Shown: positions 44,244-53,392 of the stretch, piece by piece
Position numbering within the stretch: position 1 is the first letter of the stretch
Layout of the letters: each line of letters starts with the position of its first letter
Assembly: GCA_963663245.1 (NCBI GenBank)
Contig: OY760143.1
Location: forward strand, 1,240,001 to 1,304,000
Reading direction: 5' to 3'
DNA length: 64,000 bases
Source: JAFGVL01 sp963663245
Lineage (GTDB): Bacteria > Bacteroidota > Bacteroidia > Bacteroidales > Paludibacteraceae
Notes under the pieces: model-generated
Seen by the model: only the letters and a program-made list of their open reading frames with translations
Database searches by the model: none
What the model was told of the DNA's origin: nothing
Program-made: the position numbers and the translations under genes

Positions 44244-44612
44244 TTATTTTACAAACATTTTACAAGTTCCTGTTTGGTTCGCTGCTTTAACACCAACAAC
44301 ATAAAATCCTTTTAAGCCATCAACGTTAAGAATTACGCTGCTTTTTCCTGCTTTTGTTGCGCCAATAGGTAGGGCGTTAACAATTTTACCAGCAGAGTTG
44401 GCAATAAAAATAAAGACATCTCTAGAGTCTTCTAATAAAGTAAATTGTAATTCTCCAATTTCAACAACTGGATTAGGAGAGACGCTTACCTCAATGGCAA
44501 TATCTGTTGTTGCTGTACTTTCATTACTGATATCTACTCCTCCTGTATTGGTATTTGCTTGCGCTATTAAAAGTGTGGTGCAAAGCAAAATAACTAATTG
44601 TAGTTTTTTCAT
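44244..44612 (-). CDS. Minimal exported protein consisting mainly of a T9SS type A-like sorting domain
   Basis: A 122-residue protein: signal peptide (about residues 1-20), a 20-residue polar linker, then about 80 residues with the layout of the Por secretion tail (T9SS type A sorting domain): VSVSPNPVVEIGELQFTL, a middle strand IFIANSAGKIV, and GLKGFYVVGVKAANQTGTC ending in KMFVK. Normally this domain sits at the end of a much larger cargo. Here there is almost no cargo. It could be a stand-alone T9SS client that is attached to the surface, a decoy, or a remnant of a lost larger gene. A possible -7 box lies at 44722-44729. Confidence 0.65.
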   Translation of the reverse strand: MKKLQLVILLCTTLLIAQANTNTGGVDISNESTATTDIAIEVSVSPNPVVEIGELQFTLLEDSRDVFIFIANSAGKIVNALPIGATKAGKSSVILNVDGLKGFYVVGVKAANQTGTCKMFVK

Positions 44613-44953
44613 CTTTAGAAAATTTATTAAGTTTTTTTGGAGTAGAGTCTAAATCAATAAATGTAGGGTTTTTGTGGTTCAAATTATAAATTAATAACGC
44701 TTTTCTAGGGAAATTGTTGTGCAAAAATAATAAAAATTTTATAATATGAAAACATGGATAGGATTAACAGGTTTTTAATTGTCTTGTGTAGTCTCTGTTG
44801 TTATTCTTATTTTAGGTCTTAATCTTGTTAATACTGTCTTATATCATACTTGTTGAAAAAAAAACAATAAGAACCATAAAATTACAATTTATTACATTTT
44901 ATATACCAAACGAAAATCTTACCTTTGCAACTCAAAATTCAAACCCTCTTTGT
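44613..44953. other. Intergenic region between divergent genes, upstream of purL
   Basis: This 341-base AT-rich stretch separates the minus-strand T9SS-tail gene from purL. It holds a possible minus-strand -7 box (TATTTTTG, 44722-44729) and the purL -7 box at 44920-44927. I see no further gene, no clear purine-type riboswitch and no strong hairpin. Confidence 0.4.
44920..44927 (+). promoter_or_regulatory. -7 promoter box of purL
   Basis: TACCTTTG matches TAnnTTTG exactly and lies 26 bases before the purL ATG at 44954. Its position rules out translation from in-frame codons further upstream. Confidence 0.55.
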
Positions 44954-47900
44954 ATGATTTTATTTTTCAAAACGCCCGAGAAAAACATTCTGGCTGTTGA
45001 TTCCACAACAACTTTTAGTAAAGAAGATGTAAATAAATTAGTTTGGCTGTTTAACGAAGCTGAATATGTTGAACAAGAAACTGTAGAAGGCTGGTTTATT
45101 GGACCACGTCGTGAGATGATTACTCCTTGGAGTACTAATGCTGTTGAAATCACACAAATAATGGGTTTGTCTGGTATTCTGCGTATAGAAGAATATTATC
45201 CTGCTAAGAACGATAAAGAAGATCATGATCCGATGCTTCAAAGAATGTATGAAGGTCTAAATCAACAACTTTTTACTATAAACAATCAACCAAATCCAAT
45301 TATTTCAATTGATGATATTGATGCTTATAACCAACAAGAGGGTTTAGCATTAAGTGCAGATGAAATTGAATATTTGAATGAGGTGAGTCGTAAGATGGGT
45401 AGAAAATTAACAGATAGTGAAGTGTTTGGTTTTTCTCAAGTGAATTCAGAACACTGTCGTCATAAAATTTTTAATGGACAGTATATTATTGATGGAGAAG
45501 AAAAAGAAAGCTCATTATTTAAATTGATTCGTAAAACATCGGATGTAAATCCTAATAAATTAGTTTCTGCTTACAAAGATAATGTAGCTTTTAACGAAGG
45601 TCCAGAGATAGAACAATTTGCTCCCTCTACAGCAGAGGGTCCAGACTATTTTGAAGTAAAGAAATTCAAATCGGTTATCTCGATAAAAGCCGAAACGCAT
45701 AATTTCCCAACAACCGTTGAGCCTTTCAATGGTGCTGCTACTGGTACTGGTGGTGAAATTCGTGATCGTCTAGGTGGAGGAAAAGCATCTTTGCCAATTG
45801 CTGGTACTGCTGTATATATGACTTCTTATCCTCGTACCGAAGAAGGACGCTCTTGGGAGAAAAATTTATTTGCACGTAATTGGTTGTATCAAACACCAGA
45901 ACAAATTCTAATCAAAGCATCAAATGGCGCTAGTGATTTTGGAAATAAATTTGGGCAACCACTTATTTGTGGTTCATTAATGACTTTTGAGCATAATGAA
46001 AATGAGAAGCAGTATGGTTTCGATAAAGTAATTATGTTAGCAGGTGGTGTTGGTTACGGTAAGTTAAGCGATAGCTTGAAAGGCAAGCAAGAAAAAGGAC
46101 AAAAAGTTGTTGTGATGGGTGGTGATAACTACCGTATTGGAATGGGTGGTGGTGCAGTTTCATCTGTTGATACAGGTCAGTTTGACAATAAAATTGAGTT
46201 GAATGCCGTACAACGTGCTAATCCTGAGATGCAAAAACGTGCAGCCAATGTTATCCGTTCTTTATCCGAAAGTGATAACAATCCTATCGTTTCTATACAT
46301 GATCATGGTGCAGGTGGACACTTAAATTGTTTGTCAGAATTAGTAGAAGATATAGGTGGTAAAATTGATATTTCAAAATTACCAATAGGAGACCCTACTT
46401 TATCGGCCAAAGAAATTGTTGGTAATGAGAGTCAAGAGAGAATGGGCTTTTTGGTGAATGAAAAAGATATAGAAAATATTGCTAAAATAGCAGAACGCGA
46501 ACGTTCTCCTATGTATGTAGTAGGAGAAGCAACTGGTGATATGCAGTTTACTTTTCAGCAAGCAGATGGTCAATCTCCAATTGATTGGCCTTTGGATTAT
46601 ATGATTGGAAAACCGCCACGTACTGTAATAAAAGACGCGACCGTAAAAGAAAGCTTTGCTCCTGTGGTAACAGAAGAAGTGAAAATAAACGAATATATAG
46701 AACAAGTATTGCAATTAGAATCTGTCGCTTGTAAAGATTGGTTAACCAATAAGGTTGATCGTTCAGTTACAGGTAAGATTGCGCATCAGCAGTGTGCTGG
46801 GGAAATTCAATTACCTCTAAATGATTGTGGTGTAGTAGCCATGGATTTTCGCGGTAAAGAAGGTATTGCTACATCAATTGGTCATGCTCCTTTAGCAGCA
46901 ATAGTTAATCCTGCTTCGGGCTCAATTTTGTCTATAGCAGAATCGTTGACTAATATTATTTGGGCTCCAATGGCCGATGGTCTACAAAGTGTTTCTTTGA
47001 GTGCTAACTGGATGTGGCCATGTAAAAATCCTGGTGAAGATGCTCGCTTATATAAAGCAGTTGAGGCTTGTAGTGAATTTGCTTGTGAATTAGGAATTAA
47101 TATTCCAACAGGTAAAGATTCCTTATCTATGACACAAAAATACGGAGATAAAAAGGTGTACTCTCCTGGTACAGTAATTATTTCAGCAGGAGCTGAAGTC
47201 TCTGATGTGAAGAAAGTAGTTGGTCCAGTAATGGTTAATAATACTAAAACGAGTATTATGCATATCGATTTCTCCTTTGATAGCCATAAGCTAGGTGGTT
47301 CTTCATTAGCACAAGTAATGAATAAATTGGGTGAGGAAGTCCCAACAGTAAAATATCCAGAGTATTTCCGCGATGCTTTTAATGCTGTTCAAGAATTAAT
47401 TAATAGCAATTTAGTATTGGCTGGTCATGATATTTCTGCTGGAGGAATGCTTACTGCCTTATTAGAAATGTGCTTTGCTAATTCTAATGGAGGTGCAGAA
47501 ATCAACTTAGATGCAATTGAAGAGGAAGATTTAGTGAAAATATTATTCGCTGAGAATCCAGGGATTTTAATTCAAGTTAGTGACAGAAAGTCCGTTGAGA
47601 AAATATTGGAAAAGAATGGTATTGGATATGCTATTCTTGGTCAACCTTCAGATGAGCGACATGTAATGGTAGAGAAGAATGGTCTTAGTTATCATTTTGG
47701 TGTAGATTATTTACGTGACTTATGGTTTAAAACTTCTTATTTGTTAGATAGAAAACAAAGTGGTGAAGCATGTGCAACAGCACGTTTTGAGAATTATAAA
47801 AAACAACCTTTGCAATTCAAATTTAACAACGAATTTAAAGGTAAGTTATCACAATACGGAATTACCGCAGATCGTGAAGGGAGGTCTGGTATTAAGGCAG

Positions 47901-48646
47901 CTATCATTCGTGAGAAAGGAACTAATGGAGAACGTGAAATGGCGTATTCTATGTATTTAGCTGGCTTTGATGTGAAAGATGTACACATGACAGATTTAAC
48001 TACTGGTCGTGAGACATTGGAAGATGTTAACTTAATTGTATTTTGTGGTGGGTTTTCTAACTCAGATGTACTTGGCTCTGCTAAAGGATGGGCTGGTGGT
48101 TTCTTATATAATGAGACAGCTAAGAAAACTTTAGCTGATTATTATGCCCGACCTGATACATTAAGTTTAGGTATTTGTAATGGTTGCCAGTTAATGGTGG
48201 AATTGAACTTGTTGAATCCAGAACATGATAAACGTGCTAAAATGTTACACAATGATTCGCATAAATTTGAATCGAATTTTGTAGGCCTATCAATTCCTTC
48301 TAATAAATCAGTAATGTTTGCTTCTCTATCAGGGAGTAAATTAGGTGTTTGGGTTGCACACGGTGAAGGTAAATTTAGCTTGCCACAAGAAGAAAGTGCT
48401 TACCATGCTATTGCGCATTATACGTATGATAAATATCCTGCTAATCCAAATGGTTCGGATTATAATATAGCTGGGATATGTTCTAATGATGGTCGTCATT
48501 TAGCTATGATGCCTCACTTAGAACGAGCCATATTTCCATGGCAATGGGCACATTATCCTTCGAACCGGATAAAAGAAGATCAAGTAACACCTTGGATAGA
48601 AGCATTTGTAAATGCACGTGTTTGGGTAGAAGGGAATAAAAAATAA
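44954..48646 (+). CDS. purL: Phosphoribosylformylglycinamidine synthase (single-chain)
   Basis: The start is the ATG at 44954 (1,230 residues, MILFFKTPEKNILAV), because the -7 box at 44920 excludes the longer in-frame extension. It is the fused large form: N-terminal PurS-like region, two AIR-synthase-like halves with NFPTTVEPFNGAATGTGGEI and GLSGGxx-type phosphate loops, then a glutaminase domain with the nucleophile Cys in LGICNGCQLM and the His/Glu region HGEGKF. It converts FGAR, ATP and glutamine to FGAM, step four of purine synthesis. Bacteroidota and Proteobacteria use this single chain. prfA begins 2 bases after the stop, so the two are co-translated. Confidence 0.95.
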   Translation: MILFFKTPEKNILAVDSTTTFSKEDVNKLVWLFNEAEYVEQETVEGWFIGPRREMITPWSTNAVEITQIMGLSGILRIEEYYPAKNDKEDHDPMLQRMYEGLNQQLFTINNQPNPIISIDDIDAYNQQEGLALSADEIEYLNEVSRKMGRKLTDSEVFGFSQVNSEHCRHKIFNGQYIIDGEEKESSLFKLIRKTSDVNPNKLVSAYKDNVAFNEGPEIEQFAPSTAEGPDYFEVKKFKSVISIKAETHNFPTTVEPFNGAATGTGGEIRDRLGGGKASLPIAGTAVYMTSYPRTEEGRSWEKNLFARNWLYQTPEQILIKASNGASDFGNKFGQPLICGSLMTFEHNENEKQYGFDKVIMLAGGVGYGKLSDSLKGKQEKGQKVVVMGGDNYRIGMGGGAVSSVDTGQFDNKIELNAVQRANPEMQKRAANVIRSLSESDNNPIVSIHDHGAGGHLNCLSELVEDIGGKIDISKLPIGDPTLSAKEIVGNESQERMGFLVNEKDIENIAKIAERERSPMYVVGEATGDMQFTFQQADGQSPIDWPLDYMIGKPPRTVIKDATVKESFAPVVTEEVKINEYIEQVLQLESVACKDWLTNKVDRSVTGKIAHQQCAGEIQLPLNDCGVVAMDFRGKEGIATSIGHAPLAAIVNPASGSILSIAESLTNIIWAPMADGLQSVSLSANWMWPCKNPGEDARLYKAVEACSEFACELGINIPTGKDSLSMTQKYGDKKVYSPGTVIISAGAEVSDVKKVVGPVMVNNTKTSIMHIDFSFDSHKLGGSSLAQVMNKLGEEVPTVKYPEYFRDAFNAVQELINSNLVLAGHDISAGGMLTALLEMCFANSNGGAEINLDAIEEEDLVKILFAENPGILIQVSDRKSVEKILEKNGIGYAILGQPSDERHVMVEKNGLSYHFGVDYLRDLWFKTSYLLDRKQSGEACATARFENYKKQPLQFKFNNEFKGKLSQYGITADREGRSGIKAAIIREKGTNGEREMAYSMYLAGFDVKDVHMTDLTTGRETLEDVNLIVFCGGFSNSDVLGSAKGWAGGFLYNETAKKTLADYYARPDTLSLGICNGCQLMVELNLLNPEHDKRAKMLHNDSHKFESNFVGLSIPSNKSVMFASLSGSKLGVWVAHGEGKFSLPQEESAYHAIAHYTYDKYPANPNGSDYNIAGICSNDGRHLAMMPHLERAIFPWQWAHYPSNRIKEDQVTPWIEAFVNARVWVEGNKK

Positions 48647-48648
48647 AG

Positions 48649-49734
48649 ATGGCAGAAAACGCATTAATAAAAAAATTAGAAGGTCTCGAACATAAGTTTG
48701 AAGAAATTTCTACGCTGATAACTGACCCTGCTGTAATTACCGATCAGAAGCGTTATGTTAAGTTGAATAAAGAATATCGCGATTTAGAAAAGATTCTAGA
48801 AAAGAAAAAAGAATACGAAACGATTTTACATGGAATTCAAGAAGCGAAGGAAATTTTAGACGGAGAGACCGATCCAGAAATGCGAGAAATGGCAAAAGCC
48901 GAATTGGATGAGTTGGAACCTCAAATACCAGCTCTTGAAGAAGAAGTTAAATTATTATTAGTGCCTGCCGACCCAGAAGATGGTAAGAATGCCATTGTTG
49001 AAATCCGTGGAGGTACAGGAGGTGATGAGGCTGCAATTTTTGCAGGTGATTTATACCGTATGTACCAAAAATACTGTGAAGACAAGGGTTGGCGTGTGCA
49101 AATGACCAACTTCAACGAAGGTACATTAGGAGGTTATAAAGAAGTTGTATTTGAAGTGAGTGGTGAAAATGTATATGGCATCATGAAGTATGAGTCGGGT
49201 GTACACCGTGTACAGCGTGTGCCTCAAACAGAGACACAAGGTCGTGTGCATACTTCAGCAGCAACAGTTGCTGTTCTTCCTGAAGCCGACGAATTTGATT
49301 TAGAGTTAAAGGAGTCAGATATACGAGTTGATACTTTTTGTTCATCAGGAGCAGGAGGGCAATCGGTAAATACAACCTACTCAGCTATTAGACTTGTGCA
49401 CGAGCCAACTGGAATAATGGTGCAATGTCAGGATCAAAAGTCACAGATTAAGAATAAGGCGAAAGCAATGGTAGAGCTGCGTTCTAGAATTTATGCAATT
49501 GAACATCAAAAATATTTAGACGAGATAGCAGGTAAACGTAAAACTATGGTTTCTACCGGTGATCGTTCGGCTAAAATTCGAACGTATAATTATCCGCAAG
49601 GACGTATTACTGATCACCGTATCGGGTATACAATATATAATCTATCTGCTTTTATGGAAGGAGATATACAATCAGTAATTGATCAACTAATAATTGCTGA
49701 GAATGCAGAGCGATTAAAAGAATCTGAATTGTAA
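48649..49734 (+). CDS. prfA: Peptide chain release factor 1
   Basis: A 361-residue class I release factor. The catalytic GGQ is at residues 236-238 in SGAGGQSVNTT. The stop-codon reading motif PxT appears as PQT at 192-194 (PAT in E. coli), marking RF1 (UAA/UAG) rather than RF2. GGTGGDEAAIF at 121-131 is also typical. It hydrolyses peptidyl-tRNA at stop codons in the ribosome. It lies 2 bases after purL. A hairpin follows at 49741-49764. Assignment is firm. Confidence 0.96.
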   Translation: MAENALIKKLEGLEHKFEEISTLITDPAVITDQKRYVKLNKEYRDLEKILEKKKEYETILHGIQEAKEILDGETDPEMREMAKAELDELEPQIPALEEEVKLLLVPADPEDGKNAIVEIRGGTGGDEAAIFAGDLYRMYQKYCEDKGWRVQMTNFNEGTLGGYKEVVFEVSGENVYGIMKYESGVHRVQRVPQTETQGRVHTSAATVAVLPEADEFDLELKESDIRVDTFCSSGAGGQSVNTTYSAIRLVHEPTGIMVQCQDQKSQIKNKAKAMVELRSRIYAIEHQKYLDEIAGKRKTMVSTGDRSAKIRTYNYPQGRITDHRIGYTIYNLSAFMEGDIQSVIDQLIIAENAERLKESEL

Positions 49735-49740
49735 GTTAAA

Positions 49741-49764
49741 AAGGGAATGCTGTCGTATTCCCTT
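49741..49764 (+). terminator. Possible weak terminator after prfA
   Basis: Arms AAGGGAAT and ATTCCCTT with an 8-base loop form a perfect stem 7 bases after the prfA stop. A pure T run is missing (CGTTGTTGTTTAA follows), so read-through to the downstream genes is likely. Confidence 0.45.
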
Positions 49765-49797
49765 CGTTGTTGTTTAAACTGATAAAATTAAAATAAG

Positions 49798-50148
49798 ATG
49801 AAAAGAATACTTTTGTTTTCAATCCTAACTTTACTATTTTCAATCCTAGTGTTTTCTCAAACACCACAAAAAACAATTTTAATGTCTGGCGTTTTTTTAG
49901 AATCAACATGGCCAGACTCTATTCAAACAGGTGTCTTTTATAATTTCCAATTAAAAGGAAATAAAGGTAGAATTGCAAATATTAAGGTGCGCTTAAAATA
50001 TGGAGAGTTACAACAACTAAAAGACAATAATTATAAGGCAAAGGTGAATGTAAATGATAATGCTATGATCTTAATGTTCAACAAGTATGATCCTATGTCA
50101 AAGAAAAAGAAAGTGTTGAAAGAAATTGTTGTCCCTGTAAAGAAATAA
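49798..50148 (+). CDS. Small uncharacterised exported protein
   Basis: A 116-residue protein with a signal peptide (residues 1-20, ending LVFSQ). The mature 95 residues are basic and beta-like, with STWPDSIQTGVFYNFQLKG and KVRLKYGELQQLKDNNYKAKV. No family was recognised. It lies between prfA and pyrF (13 bases before the latter) on the same strand. It may be an independent periplasmic protein that happens to share the transcript. Confidence 0.5.
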   Translation: MKRILLFSILTLLFSILVFSQTPQKTILMSGVFLESTWPDSIQTGVFYNFQLKGNKGRIANIKVRLKYGELQQLKDNNYKAKVNVNDNAMILMFNKYDPMSKKKKVLKEIVVPVKK

Positions 50149-50161
50149 TTAAAAATAAAAT

Positions 50162-50995
50162 ATGAACGCAGTAGATTTATTCGAGAATATTAAACGTAAG
50201 AAGTCTTTCCTTTGTGTAGGGTTAGATACAGATTTAAAAAAGATACCTGCACACCTTTTAGAAGAAGATGATGCAATGTTTCAATTTAATAAAGGTATAA
50301 TAGATGCTACGGCAAATTTATGTGTAGCTTATAAACCCAACTTAGCCTTTTATGAAAGCTTAGGCTTAAAAGGCTGGGATGTATTAGACCGTACTGTAAA
50401 ATACATACGTTCTAATTACCCCGATCAATTTATTATTGCCGATGCTAAGCGTGGTGATATTGGTAATACTTCTGCTATGTATGCGAAAGCATTTTTTGAA
50501 AATATGGAGTTTGATTCGGTTACTGTTGCGCCATATATGGGCGAAGATTCTGTAACACCATTTTTAGGGTATGATAATAAATGGGTTATTCTGTTGGCCC
50601 TAACTTCGAATAAAGGAGCTTTTGATTTCCAATTTGCCACGAATAAAGAAACAGATAAACGTTTGTTCGAAACAGTTCTAGAAACTTCTTCTAAATGGGG
50701 TACAAATAATAACATGATGTTTGTTGTAGGTGCTACTAAAGCTGAAATGTTAGGAGATATTCGTAAAATTATTCCGAATCACTTTTTATTAGTTCCAGGA
50801 GTAGGTGCTCAAGGAGGTAGCTTAGAGGAGGTGTCAAAATACGGAATGAATGAAACTTGTGGTTTGTTAGTAAATTCTTCTCGTCAAATTATCTATGCTG
50901 ATGGAAGTGAAAATTATGCAAAAGTAGCTCAAGAAGAAGCTAAAAAAGTACAAGTAGAGATGGAAGCACATTTACTAGCTAGTAAATTGATTTAA
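50162..50995 (+). CDS. pyrF: Orotidine 5'-phosphate decarboxylase
   Basis: A 277-residue protein of the longer PyrF class. It forms UMP from orotidine 5'-phosphate, the last step of de novo pyrimidine synthesis. The catalytic charged network is visible in ADAKRGDIGNTS (Asp94, Lys96, Asp99), followed by the phosphate-binding PGVGAQGG near the C-terminus. It lies 13 bases after a small exported-protein gene and 17 bases before a WG-repeat-like protein gene, so it may share a transcript with the resorcinol-type locus. Confidence 0.95.
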   Translation: MNAVDLFENIKRKKSFLCVGLDTDLKKIPAHLLEEDDAMFQFNKGIIDATANLCVAYKPNLAFYESLGLKGWDVLDRTVKYIRSNYPDQFIIADAKRGDIGNTSAMYAKAFFENMEFDSVTVAPYMGEDSVTPFLGYDNKWVILLALTSNKGAFDFQFATNKETDKRLFETVLETSSKWGTNNNMMFVVGATKAEMLGDIRKIIPNHFLLVPGVGAQGGSLEEVSKYGMNETCGLLVNSSRQIIYADGSENYAKVAQEEAKKVQVEMEAHLLASKLI

Positions 50996-51012
50996 ATTAT
51001 TACATTTGTTGT

Positions 51013-51987
51013 ATGAGAACTATTGTTTTATCTATAATGTTGGTTTTTTGTGTTTTGGGAAGTGCTCAAATTGAGTCCAAATATTCAGAAGTACAATTAA
51101 AAGCTATTCTTGAAAAAGAATTTGCAAAGGTAGATAAGACTCAACTTTCCCAGTTAGTTCCTTTCAAGAAGAAAGATCGTTGGGGTTTTATGTATGCTGA
51201 TACAAGAAAGGTAGCTATTAAGCCATATTTTACTTTTATCGATTTTTTCAATCCTAATTTTTATGGCTATGTTGATGGTCTAGAGGTAGAAATTATTAAA
51301 GAACCTTTCAATATTGATGTCTATGAACATAAAGAATATTGTGATGATGGATGTAGTGCAGATTTAGAAAAGGTGTTTGTTATTTCTTCAAAAACTAATT
51401 TTAAAGGCTTTTCAGTAACAGAAAAGGGAACCCTAGAATCGTATTCAGATATTTATTATATTGATGATAATCGTAGAGATATATCTGAGCCTTTTGAATA
51501 TAGATATGGGTTCTATACAATTGTAAGAAGAAATGATAGTTGTGGTATTATTGACGTATTTGGAGATCCCCTAATTGGGTTTGATTTTAATTATAAACGT
51601 ATAGTTGTAAATGATTATGTGTTGCATAAATCGGTGAAGTGGTTTTATGTAGAGGATTTTGAAGGGAATAGTTTTTTTGTAAATACAAGAGGACAGAAAA
51701 AATTAGTGGGTGGTTCTGTAAAAATACCATTATTTAAAAATAATCTTTTCGGAATAAGTGTTGTTAATAATGGTGCTGTTTCTGGTGTTTTTGATTTAAA
51801 TAAAATGGAGTGGTTGATAGAACCACAAAAGAAATTAAAAATAGATATTCTCTATTATAGTTCTGATAGTGATATTGATAGCCTTAATCCTACATCTCGT
51901 GATAAAGCCAATATTTATTTTCTAGTAAGAAAGAAAAATAAGGAGTTTTATATTGATTTAAACTTAAAAACATATACTCCTAGATAA
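51013..51987 (+). CDS. Exported protein with a WG-repeat-like N-terminal region
   Basis: A 324-residue protein with a signal peptide (residues 1-19, ending LGSAQ). Residues about 50-75 contain PFKKKDRWGFMYADTRKVAI, which matches the start of a WG repeat (KxxWGxxD...GK/KVVI). A pair of cysteines (CDDGC) lies near residue 112. The rest is beta-rich and unrecognised. It starts 17 bases after pyrF and ends 5 bases before the next gene. Probably periplasmic or surface. Its place in front of the resorcinol-type genes may be incidental. Confidence 0.55.
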   Translation: MRTIVLSIMLVFCVLGSAQIESKYSEVQLKAILEKEFAKVDKTQLSQLVPFKKKDRWGFMYADTRKVAIKPYFTFIDFFNPNFYGYVDGLEVEIIKEPFNIDVYEHKEYCDDGCSADLEKVFVISSKTNFKGFSVTEKGTLESYSDIYYIDDNRRDISEPFEYRYGFYTIVRRNDSCGIIDVFGDPLIGFDFNYKRIVVNDYVLHKSVKWFYVEDFEGNSFFVNTRGQKKLVGGSVKIPLFKNNLFGISVVNNGAVSGVFDLNKMEWLIEPQKKLKIDILYYSSDSDIDSLNPTSRDKANIYFLVRKKNKEFYIDLNLKTYTPR

Positions 51988-51992
51988 TTAAT

Positions 51993-52469
51993 ATGAAAAA
52001 ATCTATTCTTTTTATTACATTGTTGCTGTTCTGTTTTGTAAATTCATTCTCAATATCTAAAGAAACTTTTTACAAAGCTTTTTCATCTGTTGATTTACAA
52101 CTAATTGATGAGTCAATAGCAACTCTGACCTCTGATAAACAAACTTCATTAAGTAAGGCTTATAAGGGATCACTTTTAATGAAAAGGGCAGCTCTTGTTT
52201 CCAATGTTAAGGAAAAAATAAGTTCTTTTAAAAGTGGAGCTACTCTTCTTGAAAATGAAATTAAGAATAAACCAAAATCTGTTGAGTATAGATTGTTGCG
52301 ATTAGCAATACAAGAAAAAGCACCAAAGGTTTTAGGTTATAATAAAAACATGGAAGAAGATAAAAAAGTTCTTATTAAGAGTTTTTCAGGATTAGATAAG
52401 TTTTTACAAATCCAAATAATGGATTATGTAAAAAAATCAAGCCTGTTAACAGTATCTGATTTTAAGTGA
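51993..52469 (+). CDS. Small exported helical protein preceding the DarA-like gene
   Basis: A 158-residue protein with a signal peptide (residues 1-21, ending VNSFS) and a mature part that is helical throughout (SSVDLQLIDESIATLTSDKQ; KPKSVEYRLLRLAIQEKAPK). It is 12 bases before the DarA-like gene. Proteins of this size and pattern sit beside aryl-polyene and resorcinol-type genes in other Bacteroidota as I recall them, but I cannot prove that from sequence alone. No enzymatic motif is seen. A chaperone or lipid-binding role in the periplasm is possible. Confidence 0.55.
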   Translation: MKKSILFITLLLFCFVNSFSISKETFYKAFSSVDLQLIDESIATLTSDKQTSLSKAYKGSLLMKRAALVSNVKEKISSFKSGATLLENEIKNKPKSVEYRLLRLAIQEKAPKVLGYNKNMEEDKKVLIKSFSGLDKFLQIQIMDYVKKSSLLTVSDFK

Positions 52470-52481
52470 TTTATTATAACA

Positions 52482-53384
52482 ATGAAAGTACTAGCAATTT
52501 TATATACGCAGTCTGGACAACTAAGTGAGATTACTAATAAATTTTTGGTGCCACTTTCTGAAACAGCAGATATAGATTATGTTGAATACACCCCTAAAAA
52601 AGCATTTCCTTTTCCATGGAACTCTGCAGCTTTTTGGGATGCTATGCCTGAATCAGTTTTAGATATTCCCATAGAACTAAACCCTATTAAGTATAAATAT
52701 CAAAAATACGATTTGATAATCTTTGCTTATCAGCCTTGGTTCTTGTCTCCATCAATTCCAACAAATTCTATTCTTCAAGATGCTACATTTAAGACACTCC
52801 TTAAAAACACTCCAGTAGTAACTTTGATAGGTTCGAGAAATATGTGGATTAATTCTCAAGATCGAGTAAGGACTAGAATTAATGAAGCAGGAGGTAAGCT
52901 TATTGGAAATATTCCATTGATTGACCGTTCTCAGAATCATATTAGTGCATTTACAATTTTACATTGGATGCTTACTGCCAAGAAAACAAGAAAATGGGGC
53001 GTTTTTCCTTTGCCAGGAATAAGTCAGAAAGATATTGATAATGTTGCTAAATACGGAGAAGTTTTAAAAAAGGCAATAGAAAAGAAAGACTATGATACCT
53101 TGCAATATGATTTTTTATCATTAAAAATGATTTATTTAGGAACAGATATTTTATTCATAGAAAGGAAGGCGAAAAGCATATTTAAAGTATGGGCAACTCT
53201 TATAAAAAAACTAGGAACTTCCGATAAAGGGCGAAAAATTGTAGTAGCTGCATTTAAATACTATTTGATATTAGCCTTGTTCATTATTTCCCCTGTAATA
53301 ATAGTTTTATATTATTTGTTGATTGTTCCTTTTATATTTAGAAGAATAAAAAAAAGAAAAGATTATATTTGCAGTAAAATCTAA
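52482..53384 (+). CDS. darA: DarA-like dialkylresorcinol biosynthesis protein (flavodoxin fold)
   Basis: A 300-residue protein. The first 165 residues resemble a flavodoxin/NADPH-FMN reductase fold: MKVLAILYTQSGQLSEI has the phosphate-loop position, FAYQPWFLSPS and LIGSRNMWINSQDRV match later loops. The C-terminus has two hydrophobic segments (about 262-285) and a basic tail, so it is membrane-attached. Proteins of this type are annotated as DarA in dialkylresorcinol clusters of Bacteroidota; DarA is thought to act with the ketosynthase DarB and is proposed to aromatise the cyclohexanedione. darB starts 8 bases later. The assignment rests on family pattern and on its neighbour. Confidence 0.75.
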   Translation: MKVLAILYTQSGQLSEITNKFLVPLSETADIDYVEYTPKKAFPFPWNSAAFWDAMPESVLDIPIELNPIKYKYQKYDLIIFAYQPWFLSPSIPTNSILQDATFKTLLKNTPVVTLIGSRNMWINSQDRVRTRINEAGGKLIGNIPLIDRSQNHISAFTILHWMLTAKKTRKWGVFPLPGISQKDIDNVAKYGEVLKKAIEKKDYDTLQYDFLSLKMIYLGTDILFIERKAKSIFKVWATLIKKLGTSDKGRKIVVAAFKYYLILALFIISPVIIVLYYLLIVPFIFRRIKKRKDYICSKI

Positions 53385-53392
53385 AATAAATT

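Noticed and set aside
44825..44953. N-terminal extension of PurL from a TTG codon
   Set aside because: The -7 box at 44920-44927 lies inside the extension, and the family starts at MILFFKTP-like sequences.
44613..44953. Possible purine riboswitch ahead of purL
   Set aside because: The -7 box leaves a leader of only about 20 bases, too short for an aptamer, and no conserved core was seen.
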